From: Phymatolithon calcareum
Taxonomy: Eukaryota; Rhodophyta; Florideophyceae; Hapalidiales
Reading direction: 5' to 3'
Length of the DNA stretch: 64,000 bases
Assembly: GCA_977006965.1 (NCBI GenBank)
Contig: OZ345375.1
Span: forward strand, 496,001-560,000
Every line of letters begins with the position of its first letter. Position 1 is the first letter of the stretch. The notes beneath the pieces were generated by a model, which was given only the letters and a program-made list of their open reading frames with translations, was not told the DNA's origin and made no database searches. This document shows positions 43,326-54,799 of the stretch, piece after piece. Both the position numbers and the translations under genes were made by a program.

Positions 43326-44074
43326 GACCGGACCGAACGGACCACAAAAGACAAGTTTCCGGCGCGGGCGCCCGTGCCCGCGCCGGCGAAGTGGCCGCAG
43401 CGATCGAGCTGCACAAAGCGCTTTTTTCGGCGGTAATCCCGCCGGAAATGGCTGGCGCGATCGCGAACGCGCTAGCCTGGGACTCGTCGAATCGAGAACT
43501 CGCCACGCTAGAAATGCCAGACTCAACCCCGCCGTCGTCGGATTTCGAAGAAATCTTGCGAATTTAAGCAGATTTGATACAGGCCAGCTATTATAACCGG
43601 TCCGGCCACGCGTGCACCTGTGTGTCACAGGAAGGAGACAAGAGCAGAGCCAGGAATTTTTCCACGTTCCAAGGCAGGGTTTTTTGAAATGGCAAGAGCT
43701 GTGCTCCGGCCTCCCCATGGAAGAATACTATCACCTTCTGGTAGTTTGGTAGTGCAAGGATTCCGCCCTGAGTGGTGTGCCGCAATGCTCAAGGAAGCTG
43801 GGAGAGAGGACAGAAGGAATTGAAAGAAGGTAACGAGATGACCAGCTACCGTGAGCATCCTAAATGGTTTCCAACTCGGGTCATCCCTTTGAAGGACGGC
43901 GGCTGAAGATTGGCTGCGTAGAGATTTAGATGTTAAGCTCTCCGAAGCTCTGCTCTTTGTGCGGCTTAGAGCTGTTGCGACGTCAAATATCACTCGTATC
44001 TGTTAAAGTCTACTGTAACCGTAAGGATGGGGAGTTGTTTGACAACTCCGAAAACTGCATTAAAGAAGAAGAAG
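43326..44074 (+). mobile_element. Probable retroelement remnant ending in a GCATTAAAGAAGAAG tail
   Basis: An ATG-less open frame at 43328-43567 reads coding-like text (GEVAAAIELHKALFSAVIPP, then EMAGAIANALAWDSS), followed by broken frames to about 44004. The segment ends at 44055-44074 with CTGCATTAAAGAAGAAGAAG, which resembles the tails of the two LINE copies. No RT or RNase H motif was found, so the class assignment rests on the tail and on codon composition. Confidence 0.4.
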
Positions 44075-44448
44075 ATGTGGAGAGGAGAGCAGTATGACCG
44101 ATACGAGCGGCAATGGCTAGACATGGCACATTCCTACAGTATGTACGTAAACTGCTTTCTCCCCGATGAGGCTCGTAAGGCAATGCTTTTTTACTGAATT
44201 ATCTTCCACTTAGATTATGACAGGGCGCTAATCTACAAGTAATTAGAAAAGCACTCCTTCTCAGCCTGTCGCTCGAAACACGATTCGATTCCACCCGGAG
44301 CAAAAGCGGCGGTTCCACAATCCGCGAGACCTCTTGGACGGCTAGAACATTTGGACTCTGTTCTTCACCGCTCCCTTGTCTTCTTTTCACGTATACTGCA
44401 CTGTAATCCCTCCGTGTCGACGACGGAAAAACTCTTCACGATAAGCAG

Positions 44449-44530
44449 TCACACCTGGGATTCGAACCCAGAACCTTCTCTTGATCAGGTGGCTATCCGT
44501 CATATAGGAATGCGTTCAGCACAGCATATT
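44449..44530 (-). other. tRNA-like relic or SINE head (perfect B box)
   Basis: On the minus strand 44471-44455 reads CTGGGTTCGAATCCCAG, a perfect T-arm with the consensus Pol III B box GGTTCGAATCC. An A-box-like stretch (GATAGCCACCTGATCAAG) lies upstream, but a full cloverleaf could not be drawn: the acceptor stem does not pair. A degraded tRNA gene or a tRNA-derived SINE are both possible. Confidence 0.35.
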
Positions 44531-45079
44531 TAGAGGGATATTAACGTTCGACATATTTGGGAGTAACGAGGGAATCACGACACGATCGTATGCAGCGCTA
44601 AAATCCGCGAACAGGGCTGCGCATTCAAGCCGGTGGGAGAATGCGTCTGCCGTACGTTGTGACATAGAAGCTTGTGGGAGCTACAATACCGTCTTAAGCC
44701 TACTTACGTAGATGGATATTTCGATTCTAGTCATTTCATTAGGCGTAATCCGGTAAAGCGCTCAGAAATACGGCTTACGATTCATGACAATGAAATTGGC
44801 ATGAGAGCGTTATGATCATTCGGTTGGATACGCCGATGAGAAGAACCAGTCTCCATGCTGCCGTTACAGTGCCTTCGCGTGCTGGCATTGCATTTAGAAT
44901 TGCAATTCAATAATATCATTTACTCTATGAAACAATATTGCAATCAGTCGAAAGCTACGGCTGTGGTTAGACGAAAGTTTTTTATTAACGAATGCAAGAG
45001 AAATTCACGAATATGTGAAACCCTCGTGGTATTTGTTTTTTTGTCTAGTTTGATTGTTTTTCTGTATGGCATGATTGCT
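44531..45079. other. Intergenic; nothing recognised
   Basis: No domain-bearing frame, repeat or RNA gene seen. Confidence 0.4.
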
Positions 45080-45545
45080 TGGATGGTGCATTGAAGGTAA
45101 GCCGAAATATGATCTCTGTGGAGCGGCCACAGACCCGTGTGCCGGGACCACAGACCGCTGTGGAGGATCCCTGGAGAAGGGCCACAGACCCGTGTGGAGT
45201 GGCCAGACACTGCTGAGAGGCACACGCATTGTGGAGACAAGACTCGTATTCAAACTATTACAAATCATATTACTGGTTGTCGGTAATATACGCGGCAGTC
45301 GAGGTCGACACGCAGTTACCAGAAACGAGTTGGGAGATTAGGATTAGTTTTGGGGAATATAAAAGGGGGAAGAGTAGTGGATCTCAGGAGAAAAAAAGGG
45401 GGAACGGGCGAGGTCGCGCGGTAAGGAAGTAAACACGACATACTCTTTACTCGAATCTCGTTGAACTGAGTCCCTCACGGTCGAGTCCAAGATTGGACAA
45501 AGAAGCAACCCAGAGTTTGGTAGCAAGCGTACGTGGTACACTTCC
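45080..45545 (+). repeat. Putative LTR-like promoter block with repeated CCACAGACC words
   Basis: Three CCACAGACC(C)G words occur at about 45127, 45148 and 45182, each next to a CTGTGG or GTGTGG partner. They are followed by a good TATA box (GGAATATAAAAGGGGG, about 45353-45369) and, 150 bases further on, by TTTGGTAGCAAGCG (about 45516-45529), which faintly resembles the initiator-tRNA primer site of copia elements. No second LTR or pol was found nearby, so solo LTR is a guess. Confidence 0.3.
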
Positions 45546-45891
45546 GGGTCGCGGTGGCGCGCGTCTGCGACAAAACGGTGCTGGTACGGCGTGCAGTACG
45601 ACTGCAGGGCCTTGAGACGCAGAGTCTCCGTGTCTCTACGTATATTTAACAGAATACTCAATTTCAAAAAAAGGAAGCGACGCTTCGCCAACAGAGGTAT
45701 AATTGCAAAACGAGGAAATTCACTACATGGTCACCAAAAGTGGGAAAATATCACTACATGGCCATCCATAGCCAAACTTACTACAAGCACGACGTCGTAT
45801 TCGTCTGCTACGCTAGACTATCAACGCTCCTGCTCTAACCACTAGGAAGTAATGGAAAAGAAAGAGCTCATGCTGCAGCATGGCTCATCAG

Positions 45892-46481
45892 ATGATGTCG
45901 GACGGCAAGTTCCTCACGCCTTACTTCTATAAGAAGTACTAGGAAAAAGTCGTCCGAGCGGCGAATCTGTTTGTGAAGCCCGAGGTCATAGAAAGTGGCA
46001 AACTGAGCTGTGCTGTCGCAGAGAGGAGACAACATTCGATGTGACAGTTAACAGCGACTACCACGCTACATGCTCCTGCGGCCACTTTGAAGAGCACATG
46101 AGGCCATGTTTCCAAATCGTCGCTACACTTCTGCACGCCTCTAGGGGCTAGACGTAGCATCGTGTGTCGTTCGACTCGTGCTGCAAGCACTGTTTTGGGG
46201 ACGTTTGGATGTTGATAACGAGGGCTAAACAGCATGAGGGCAGCATCACTCGTGTTGCAGTCACTGGAGACCATCTAGTACAAGATGATTTGGTGCCGTT
46301 TGACTTTATGGCTAAGCAGGGCCGCAAGCGCAAGAAGCCCAACTTGCCGTCAGAAATGAGGGCACGCCACAGCTTCTCGTGCGGAAACAATGGCCACTTT
46401 TCGCAGACATGTGGGAGGTCCAACATCCACAACATTGTTGAGGCGAAACGAAACACATTGACAAAGCCGCTCATTCCATGA
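45892..46481 (+). pseudogene. Mutator-like (MULE) transposase C-terminal remnant: SWIM finger and zinc knuckle
   Basis: A segment reading DYHATCSCGHFEEHMRPCFQ has the C.C..F...PC spacing of SWIM zinc fingers that end MULE transposases, although the final His is Gln. About 100 codons later comes CGNNGHFSQTC, a CCHC-like knuckle typical of the same proteins. Upstream, 45892-46035 (KFLTPYFYKKY ...) also fits a MULE C-terminal region but in another frame, and two stops follow the SWIM finger. The DDE catalytic part is missing. Confidence 0.7.
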
Positions 46482-47150
46482 TCATCGACCTTACAGCCCA
46501 AGATGAAGGAGATGCTTCTTGCGACAAGGATCTAAGGCATAGAAATTAGCGCACGCAATAAATTTTACCGTCGCATAGATTGCTTTGATAAACGGGTGAG
46601 TCGTAGTTTTGGCTAGGGTGAGTATGAGAGTACGCTTGGCTAGCGGTGAGCAGTATTTTCGGCCAGGGGTGATCATTTAGGGAATTATTTCCACTTTGGT
46701 GGCCCAATAGTGAATTTCCTCATTGCAAAACAGTATGTCACGTACTTCCCGCCAAACTATAGTTTTTTTCGGCAGGAATTTTAGTAAACACCGTAGTACT
46801 AGAGTTGCATTTCGTGAACTCCAAGCAAGTCCCCACATTACAATCCTCACAATGCCTTCGAAGCTACGAAACCCACAACTCAAATCTTTTGCTGCCAATA
46901 GGCCGGCGACGTGCACGTTTGCACCGGTATTCGAGACCGGGTCGGCAAAGCCATCAGACCAGACCACTCAAATGCGGCCGTTTTGTACCTTTTGATCACG
47001 AAAATTTTCGGTAGCATTTCAAGAGACGGATGGAAGAAAGTATGCGGAGGAGAGAAAAACGTAATGAACTAATCTGTTTTCTCTTTTTTAAAACTTTCTT
47101 CTATTACTGCTTCTAACGCTATCATTTCTGCAGCGTCTCCGAAGATAAGT
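46482..47150. other. Intergenic; nothing recognised
   Basis: Opposed open frames at 46677-46995 mirror each other and show no domain. Confidence 0.4.
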
Positions 47151-47736
47151 ATGGCTACCGACATTACCCTCGGCAGTGTCGCCGAAGAGCTCGACGATGG
47201 CATCCTGATATTGTCCTTAGAGTTCAAGAACCTGTATGTGCTTTCGCGACAGAAGCACCCCAGGTCGAGGGAAAACCTAGTTTCCTCGGCTATGCTTCTG
47301 GCTTCAGCGGGCAGGGAGACGACGTGAAGATAAAAGTCCATGTGTTTTAGCGTCATTCGGCTCCCACCGTTAAACAAATCTACATATGCTGATGGAAATG
47401 TGGCTCCAGGGTCATGATGTTCCGAAAATGGAGGATTACTATCGCCATGTGCAGGGGCTCTATGACTATCTCGAACAGTTTCAGGAGACACAAAGCCACA
47501 TGATCGAGTCTTTCGCACACGTTCTGCACCCGTTTCTAGTGAAACCAGACATTGAGAAGCACGTTTTGGGTTGGAAGAAATCTGCGCGGAATATTTTGTT
47601 CATCCCTTTTTCGCTCTGGGGCTCTATTTGTAACGGTTCGGAGACAGACGGGTCTAACGGAAAGTTTCTAGAGGAAAGCAGTACCGTTACGGAGAAAAAA
47701 TTTACAAAGTTTTGGATTATTCACTTTGAAATCTAA
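47151..47736 (+). CDS. Possible small gene of unknown function (two open frames)
   Basis: 47151-47327 is a 58-codon frame with balanced coding-like composition (DITLGSVAEELDDGILILSL at residues 4-23, then EFKNLYVLSRQKHPRSREN). 47386-47736 is another plus-strand frame starting with ATG, with coding-like text over its first 85 codons (KMEDYYRHVQGLYDYLEQF; LGWKKSARNILFIPFSLWG). They are in different frames with no convincing intron of ordinary size between them. The minus strand is also open here (47518-47069) but starts with GTG. Neither strand matches a family I know. It may be a broken gene. Confidence 0.2.
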
Positions 47737-50700
47737 ACATGCTCAAAAATAAGTTTCCCTTATCTCGCAGAGAGTTTTCTCCCAACGATCTTCGAGAAAT
47801 TTGGAAGTGCTTGAATGTTTTTGGAGATATACACTTTTTAATTTTCGTTGATCGGGCGTCATCGCATGTCGGCAAGAGTACTGGTTTCACAAAAACCAGT
47901 ATTCTAGCAGTGCTTAAAGTAACTTCCGGGAAGTCAAAGTACACTATTTCAAAACAACCAGTAATTCAAATATTCCCATGCGTGCATGATCGACACCTCA
48001 CTGGAACAGGCTCCCAAAAAAACTTCTTCGGCTCTTTCACATCCAACAAATCGCACTGAAGCGATACATGCGAATGTTGGCACAAAAACGCGAGCAGAGT
48101 ATGTTGTTTGCCGATATTGCAGATGATTGGAACCCGTGGCGAAGATGTTCGGTTAATTTGATCGCACAAGCGCAACGTCATGAGTTCCGTACACGGTTCG
48201 CCCTGTAGTATTGTGGAGAGCATATTGTACGCTCTTTGGATTGATAATTTGGCGTTCAAAGCCACTATCAAATCTCTTATATTTCTCAAACCTCTAAAAA
48301 TACCCTTTCTCTTCTCTATTAGTGTTGTTTTGGACATCCTTGAGAATGGGCCGTTGTTAGGCTTTCGTAAATGATTCAACTTTCCCTTAAAATTCTAGAC
48401 TATTAATAGAATAGCCTCGACCTAGGAGTATGACACCCAGTCATGGTAGTATGATCGATTCGATCATGACACACTTGTGCACTGATCACACGGTCTCTCT
48501 AATTCTTTGTTTACCCAACGATAGTCTCTACAATTGTGGCGACTTCGCGGCGCCCCGTAATTTGTGCCATGCAGCACCCCCGCAGATAATGACAAAGATG
48601 TCACCCTGCCATCGAAGACAATAATACGAGGATCGCTCTAATTTTCAATGGAACGGCACATGGTGAACTTGGAATAGCCGCCATGGCCTTCGTGAAAATT
48701 AGGCGTGGCGCTCCTTTTGGCTTATAACATTGGAGTAGAAATCACGAATCAGGGCAAGGGCCATGATGTGCAAGCGTACGTCTATGTTTGGTGACACGTA
48801 TTCACGGAAGCATCAGGAAAGTTTCGTGTCTGTCAACAATGAACAAGGTTTCTCGCCAGGGTCGTCAGTTGAGTGACGATATCTGCAGGAAACAACAATT
48901 TTTGAGAGATTTTTCATACAGTTTATGTTTCCAAAGCGAGAGACGCAGATTTTCAATCGCGTGTGATGCCTGCTTGTGGAAAACCTGTGCCGGCGCATAT
49001 GAGCGTTAAATTTATGGTTTCGATAGGTTTCCCAGACAATATATAGAATGGGGAGACTTTGAACAGTAAAGTTTGATAGCAAATCTCCCAGCAACACAGC
49101 TCCAGTTCCAATACTGGAGGTTGCGGCAACGACCGCAATTTGAAATAGTTCTCGATCTTGTACTGATATTCGGTCATTTGTGTCAATAGTTGTTCCCGAA
49201 TCCTTAGTCGGTACAGAGATGTGACTAAGAACCTTCATTTGTGAAATACAAAGTAACTGACGTTGGAAAAACAAGAAGCATTTTGCAGTTTATCTTTTTC
49301 TAATAATCAGAAGGGTCTATATTTCTCAACAAACCTCTGGTGTGACGCCAAAATGGCCCGAAATTGCCGGCATGCATAAGCGCTACGTCTTTTGCTCCAA
49401 GGGCGCCACTACCGCATTGCCAATCCGAGATCGGCAAACAGCGCAGACATTGGAGAGCTTTGCATATTGATGCCTTGCTTGATACTAGTTCGTAGAATAA
49501 AGATTTTCGACTCTGCGAGCGACCTCGAAGTCGATCCAGTTTCAGAATTGATATTGCATCAAAAAAGTTCTAAAAAATAAAAATTTTGATAGAAGATTAG
49601 TTTTCAGCTAATTAGGACTCCAGTTTGCTAGAAAACATGAATATTCCACGTGTGCATTTTTACGGAACCCAGAAGGGCCGTGTTAGATGTGGGACAATCA
49701 CTGCTTTCCTATGACTTCTAAAAGCTTTGGCGCTCTCTGAAAACGAGACTAGAAAGGTAGAGACTGGTTAAACAGGCGTGTTTTTTATTTTTAGTGCGAA
49801 CTTTTCAACAATGTTGATTAATTATATTGAGGTCTTGTTTATATTTGAAGTATTTATTAGTAAAAAGGTATATGCAATGCGAAATCAGCGTTTTTTTCCA
49901 TTTTTAAGTCACTGTTTCCTTCACTCCGAATATACTACACCGATTAACGATACATCATATTTGTGACAACTAAACGTACAGTTCGTGGCATTAGCCCAAA
50001 GAATGGTCGCACTTTGCATGCATCATGTTTATGTCTCGAAGTTTTGAATGCTAAAAGAGGTATGGAGCCTTCGGTTTTGAATTAAGCGATATCATTGGTT
50101 ATCATACAATTATAATTCGAGTCAATTGGCGCTTTTCAAATCACAGCAGGGAAAAACAATTGTCGTCTAGTCTGGCGGGTAACCGAAACGGAAAGTGTTG
50201 CGCTATCTATAATTTATCTTCCAATCAATTATAACATCGAGCATATACTAGTGGGAGACCTGACTTGCGCAAATAACGTCATTTTGATTCACTCGGACAA
50301 ACTGAACATCGGAAATTACAATGTCCCCTCAAAAGGCTTTGCGAAAAAAGGTGTTGAAGTCTGCAGCTATAACAACCGCCAGCATTTGACTTACCTTTCC
50401 TGTCACTCGCGCCCAGGAACGGATTCTTTGACATGGGCGAAAAGTAGTGCTCGCGTTTTATATGTTGTTTTGAAGGCGCACGCGGCTGTAGGCAACGCAA
50501 TTCCCGACTTTGACGTCGTTTAAATTGAGCAATAAAGGTGCTTGAAAATTTAAAAAGTATAAGATTCCTTTGCTCTTAACCCGCAGTGTAATCAGAAATC
50601 CCTATTATGTCCGTTCCCGCACCTTCCGGGCAGCCTCAAAAGCAGAGCGTGCTCGTGTGAGCTCTGTACGAAAAAACGCTCAACTACACAACTACTTCAC

Positions 50701-51303
50701 CAGCACTATGACCGACGAGGCGGTGAAACCCCGTGAGAAGGTTGTTGACCTAATCGTGCGGTTTCTTCGTCAATTCTAACTGCAATAGGTATTGCGAGAT
50801 GTACCTCTATTGCAATTGGTATTGCGCGAAACGTCTCAATAGCAATTTCTATTCCATACGAGAAATCCTAGTTGTATTGATTTCTTAATTGCTCCGCTGG
50901 AAGAAATAGCGAAAAATTGAATTGAGAATAACCATACCGCAGATGACCTGACAGAAAAACTTGTACACACGTTGTAATGCAGATAATGCGGCTCCCCAGC
51001 AGATCATATGGCGGAGAGTCGAACAAGAATCAATCATTCAAATCAGGATAGCTTGGCTTTCTGGCAAGTTGTTCTGTCATGTAATGCACACACCCGTACA
51101 GCGCAGGATCCCTTAGGTTGCGTGGAAGGGATAGGTCCCGAAAGGGGCGACAGGAGGCAGAGAAGGCACTCGGGAAGCGATGCGTTTCTTCACCAAACGC
51201 CAAGATGCGATATGGAACTGCGGCGGACTGTTCAACATCACGCTGAGCCTCTGCAAGGACCTGGGATAAGACGTTCTGAGAATCACAGCATGTCGTATCA
51301 ACT
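47737..51303. other. Intergenic; no gene supported
   Basis: AT-rich DNA with short open frames only. A small palindrome (ATGATCGATTCGATCAT, about 48449-48465) and repeated CTGCAATAGGTATTGCG-like words at 50780-50850 were noted. Frames at 50251-50523 and 50570-50779 lack domains; the first starts with GTG. Confidence 0.4.
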
Positions 51304-51690
51304 CTCCTATACGGCTGTGAATCGTGGAAGCTGACTGAACTAGTGCGGAAGAAACTCAAGATAACAGGTGCTAAGATGATATCGAGAATAACGGAGAGAC
51401 TAATAACCCACGAATTCAGGACATCTACCTTCGAGCTAGTGATGCGAGCAAGAGAACTACGATGGAATTGGCTTGGGCACATTCGTAGAATCGACGAGCG
51501 CCACCTGGTCCGCCAGATGCTGCTACAATGGGTCAGACCAACGCCAGAATCACTCTTTCGTGATGTACCTGAACGAGACGTGGAAGCCGCAGTCAAACTC
51601 GCTAACGATAGGGTAGAATGGAAGAACTGAGACCCTCGAAGCGCTGCTAGCCCCATTAGGGAAAAGGAAAAATGAATGAATAAATGTTTT
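51304..51690 (+). mobile_element. LINE 3' fragment (C-terminal end of the reverse transcriptase ORF)
   Basis: A continuous frame reads LLYGCESWKLTELVRKKL, the common post-RT phrase (YG.E.W.L), then RARELRWNWLGHIRRI, the LRWLGHV.R-type motif, followed by R..RQMLL. It stops at 51628-51630. A 60-base tail follows with GCTAGCCCCATTAGGGAA and an A-rich end, shared with 23340-23392. The rest of the RT is missing through 5' truncation. Confidence 0.75.
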
Positions 51691-53337
51691 CTGGTAGTAC
51701 CCAACATGATGCAGCATTAGAGGGCGCCAGCATGTGCACTGCTTTTCGCAAGATGAACCGTACGCCACGCTTGTGGTAGCTCCTCTGATCACAACCGTGA
51801 AGGGTTCCGATTGCATTCCGTCCGGAAGTAGAGCATCTAGTTCGGTATCTACTTTCAGATTTTATCGCAGCTGGCAGCATCAGCGGGTGCTGGAAACGCA
51901 GGCTCCTTTTTTCTGCTTCAGGTGCATACTATGCGCTTTCCATGCTCGCAGATGATACAATGGGTGTGGGGGAGCGGGTGTAGCCAAACTGTCGACGCAT
52001 CCCCCGCCGATCGTTATTCGAAATATGGGCATCTTTTTGCAGGGAAATGGTAGTGCACTTCTTAAGGCACTTTGCGAAAGTTCAATGATTTCCTTTTGCG
52101 CCGTAAGTGTAGATATGGCGATGTCTCCCAAAGAAGTGATAAATCAGACATTACTCGGATTATCCTGCACAGAAATGCACGTAGCACCTAAACCAGGCTG
52201 CAGATCACCAATTCTCTTCTCTATCTCTACGTGTGAGTTTTAGAGTCGACTGGGTCTGACTTCAACTTGACCAAGCTCGATTTATATCCCCACTTTAGGC
52301 TATTTTCAGGTTTAGAATGACCGTCTGAAGTACTGAATTGTCGCGCCTGCCTGGCGAGAGCGCGTTACAGCAACCAAACAACAGGGCTAATACCCGAAAC
52401 ACAACAAACAGAGACTTTTCACCTTCACTTCTCTTCGCCTCAACTCGCAACAGCCAAAAAAACTCGCGGCTCGATGTCCCATCTTCTCTGTAGCTCGCCC
52501 GTGCTGCTCGCTTAAGTAGGGGTTTCACTCCCACTCCACATGACCGGGCCTTTCCCGCGGCACTCCTCATGGAGTCCGGGAGCGGTCGCTTGCAAACGCG
52601 GAAACGAACATAATTGCGGCGAACACAGCCGCATACCATCATTCGCGAGCCCAATTCACGGGCGCGCCCGCTGGTAGAATACCTTGTCAGCGGCCTCAGC
52701 GTGCGCCCATCAGCGCCTGCCCATCAGCATCCGTGCGTCAGTTCGCTCATATCGCGCTCGATCCTTACCACTGCACGCGTCCGACGAATCAGTGCGTACG
52801 CGAAGCTGCTCCAGGTGATCATGGAAGCCAGCTGCCACTTGTAGTCCCCAGAGATGTGACGTCCATTCGAGTGCCGCGACCAGAACTTGATGACCTAATC
52901 AGACAGTGGATACTCAGCCCAATTTCCAAGTATGATTATTGTGCTCGGTTGATCAGTCCAGCTTACAGCCTATCAGTTTTTGTGAAACAGTACTTTTAAG
53001 CAGGGGTCGCATCGGACGGACTGCCAGGCTGGAGCGCCCGGGGACCGGCTTTTCGACCGGATTCCGAGTGAGAATTTCGGACAAACTAAAAATTGTTGAG
53101 CGGGTTTTTATATATTTGAATACAAAATCCGGATCCGACCAGTTTTTCATACGTAGACTTCGATGGCGAACGAATTCGAGCAGATACAAACGACAATGAA
53201 ACTGCCCGGACTGAGCACTGAGAAGCATATTCAAAACCATCTATTTGTCCGAATCTCGAAACGTTTTTGAGCCCGGTATAATGGCTCGAATGAGATGCAG
53301 AGAAACTTGTAGGGGTTTTCTTCCGGTGGAGAGGTAC
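51691..53337. other. Intergenic; no gene supported
   Basis: A GC-rich patch at about 52400-52800 has open frames on both strands without recognisable domains. 53030-53110 is also GC-rich. No promoter or repeat was called. Confidence 0.35.
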
Positions 53338-53409
53338 GCATATGGCACCCGGCTCGGATATAAGACCTCGGCTTGCCTCGGTGCATATCCGAGCCGAGTG
53401 CCAATATGC
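53338..53409. repeat. Inverted repeat, 24-25-bp arms with 23-base loop
   Basis: 53338-53361 (starting GCATATGGCACCCGGCTCGG) pairs with 53385-53409 with one mismatch and one single-base bulge. The loop is itself rich in CTCGG/CCTCGG. It could be the ends of a small inverted-repeat element or a structured RNA. Confidence 0.85.
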
Positions 53410-54053
53410 GGACCGATCCTACCAGGCGACAACGCGCTTTCCGGCCAGGTTATGATAATTTATCACGGTGCGTTTAAGCACGGGGCGTGATATTTGGTCC
53501 ACCATCCAATGAGAAGGCTAGATGTTGGTCTATTAATCCGAGCGATCTTTATTCGTAGCAACTGCAGTACGTTTTAGCGCGCGTCTGGCAAATGGTTACG
53601 GATGCTTATTACTACAGCAGAATGGGAGGCGCCGCGATTTTGGGCAATGAGAGAAATAAGAAGATTATTTAATTGAGCCATACTGGCCGGAGTGCGGACT
53701 AAGGCACGTGAGGTCACAAGGCTTCCAGAGGGGGGATGATGTACGTTCTGATAGGTATTAATTGTATTTGCGCTGATTAGAGCTCAGGATTGCAAATGTT
53801 AGAAAAGGGATTGCTCCTTTTGCAGCGCAAATGAGGGTGTAAGGTTTGTCATTTCATGCAGCAGCCAGTTGCGAAGGTCGCTGTGGCAATATTTCCTGTC
53901 CTCATCTCTAGAGTTAGCGACAGCACTAATTAAATTCCCTATGAGTAAAATTTACCTACGCAATGGTTACTCTTCGTCAGCGCAGATTACAGTAGAATGC
54001 CTATAATTCGGAAAAATTGGACAATACTCTGATAGAGACTAGAATAGTACCAT
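53410..54053. other. Intergenic; nothing recognised
   Basis: No open frame with a domain, no repeat. Confidence 0.4.
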
Positions 54054-54313
54054 AATGAGGCTTTCAGAGGGACAAATTTATATTTTTTGTACCTCCATTT
54101 TGTTTCATTATGATTGGATGAACGCTGTAAATACGCAACTTCATCCACATTTTAATCTTCGAACTACTACAGCATCCGCCCATCTGATGATACATGTGCG
54201 CAGAAGCACAAAATGAGCTTTTCGGAGGCCAAAAAGTTTATTTTTTTCTTCATTTGTTCCATCATGATTGGATGAATACTTGTTACTTACCCTTATTTTA
54301 AGCTTTCCACAGC
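54054..54313. repeat. Two diverged copies of a 110-120-bp segment upstream of the H3 variant
   Basis: A segment starting AATGAGGCTT at 54054 recurs at 54212 (period about 158). Both contain a T-rich run and then TTCATTATGATTGGATGAA or TCCATCATGATTGGATGAA. The second ends just before the TATA box of the H3 gene. It may carry promoter elements (the ATTGG is an inverted CCAAT) or simply be an old tandem duplication. Confidence 0.65.
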
Positions 54314-54320
54314 TATATAT
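54314..54320 (+). promoter_or_regulatory. TATA box candidate for the H3 variant
   Basis: TATATAT lies about 95 bases before the ATG at 54413, leaving a 5' UTR of about 65 bases. An inverted CCAAT (ATTGG) lies about 40 bases upstream. Confidence 0.5.
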
Positions 54321-54412
54321 TGTAGTCCTACAAAACTGAACGCTAACACAGAATAATCACAGCCTCGAAACCCAGCTCTCCTTATCGCATCACGACCACG
54401 TTACCACTCGCC

Positions 54413-54799
54413 ATGTACTCAACCACCTACCACACCACTCCCGGTGGCAAGTGCCCCGCTCGTCCCCCTTCCGCCTCGGGCGCACCGGCGCACTCGAAGC
54501 CGAAGAAGAGTGCTAAACCGGGCGTAGGCGCTCTACGCGGAATTAGGAGGCTGCAGAAGGGCACCGGGTATCTAATCTCCAAGGCCCGTTTTCGCCGTGT
54601 TGTCCGCGAATATGCCCAAGGCATGAAGGGTGAAGTTCGTTTTTCGTCCGTTCCTCTGGACGCATTGCAGACGGCAGCCGGGGACGACCTGATCAAGACG
54701 TTCCAGAAAGGCAGAATTGCCGCAATTCACACAAAACGAGTCACTGTGCAGCACAAGGATCTCGGACTTCTGGAGAAATTTGATAATATTAAAATTTAG
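54413..54799 (+). CDS. Highly diverged histone H3 variant
   Basis: Single exon, 128 residues (canonical H3 has 135). The histone fold is clear: ALRGIRRLQKGTGYLISKAR corresponds to the alphaN/alpha1 start, REYAQGMKGEVRF to the end of alpha1 and loop 1, and AIHTKRVTVQHKDLGLL to loop 2 and alpha3. Lys equivalents of K56 and K79 and the His of AIH are kept. The tail (about residues 1-38) shares only TPGGK...P with H3, so the K14 equivalent survives while K4, K9, K18, K23 and K27 are lost, and the C-terminus ends FDNIKI in place of the usual basic end. Loop 1 has canonical length, unlike most CENP-A proteins. It should assemble with H4 in nucleosomes. It could be a centromeric, germline or stress variant; the sequence does not decide. 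Confidence 0.85.
   Translation: MYSTTYHTTPGGKCPARPPSASGAPAHSKPKKSAKPGVGALRGIRRLQKGTGYLISKARFRRVVREYAQGMKGEVRFSSVPLDALQTAAGDDLIKTFQKGRIAAIHTKRVTVQHKDLGLLEKFDNIKI

Noticed and set aside
47069-47518. 149-codon minus-strand open frame
   Set aside because: Begins with GTG, lacks any domain, and the opposite strand is also open and looks more coding-like.
54413-54799. Calling the H3 variant CENP-A
   Set aside because: Loop 1 has the canonical H3 length and no CENP-A-specific insertion; centromere role cannot be read from the sequence.
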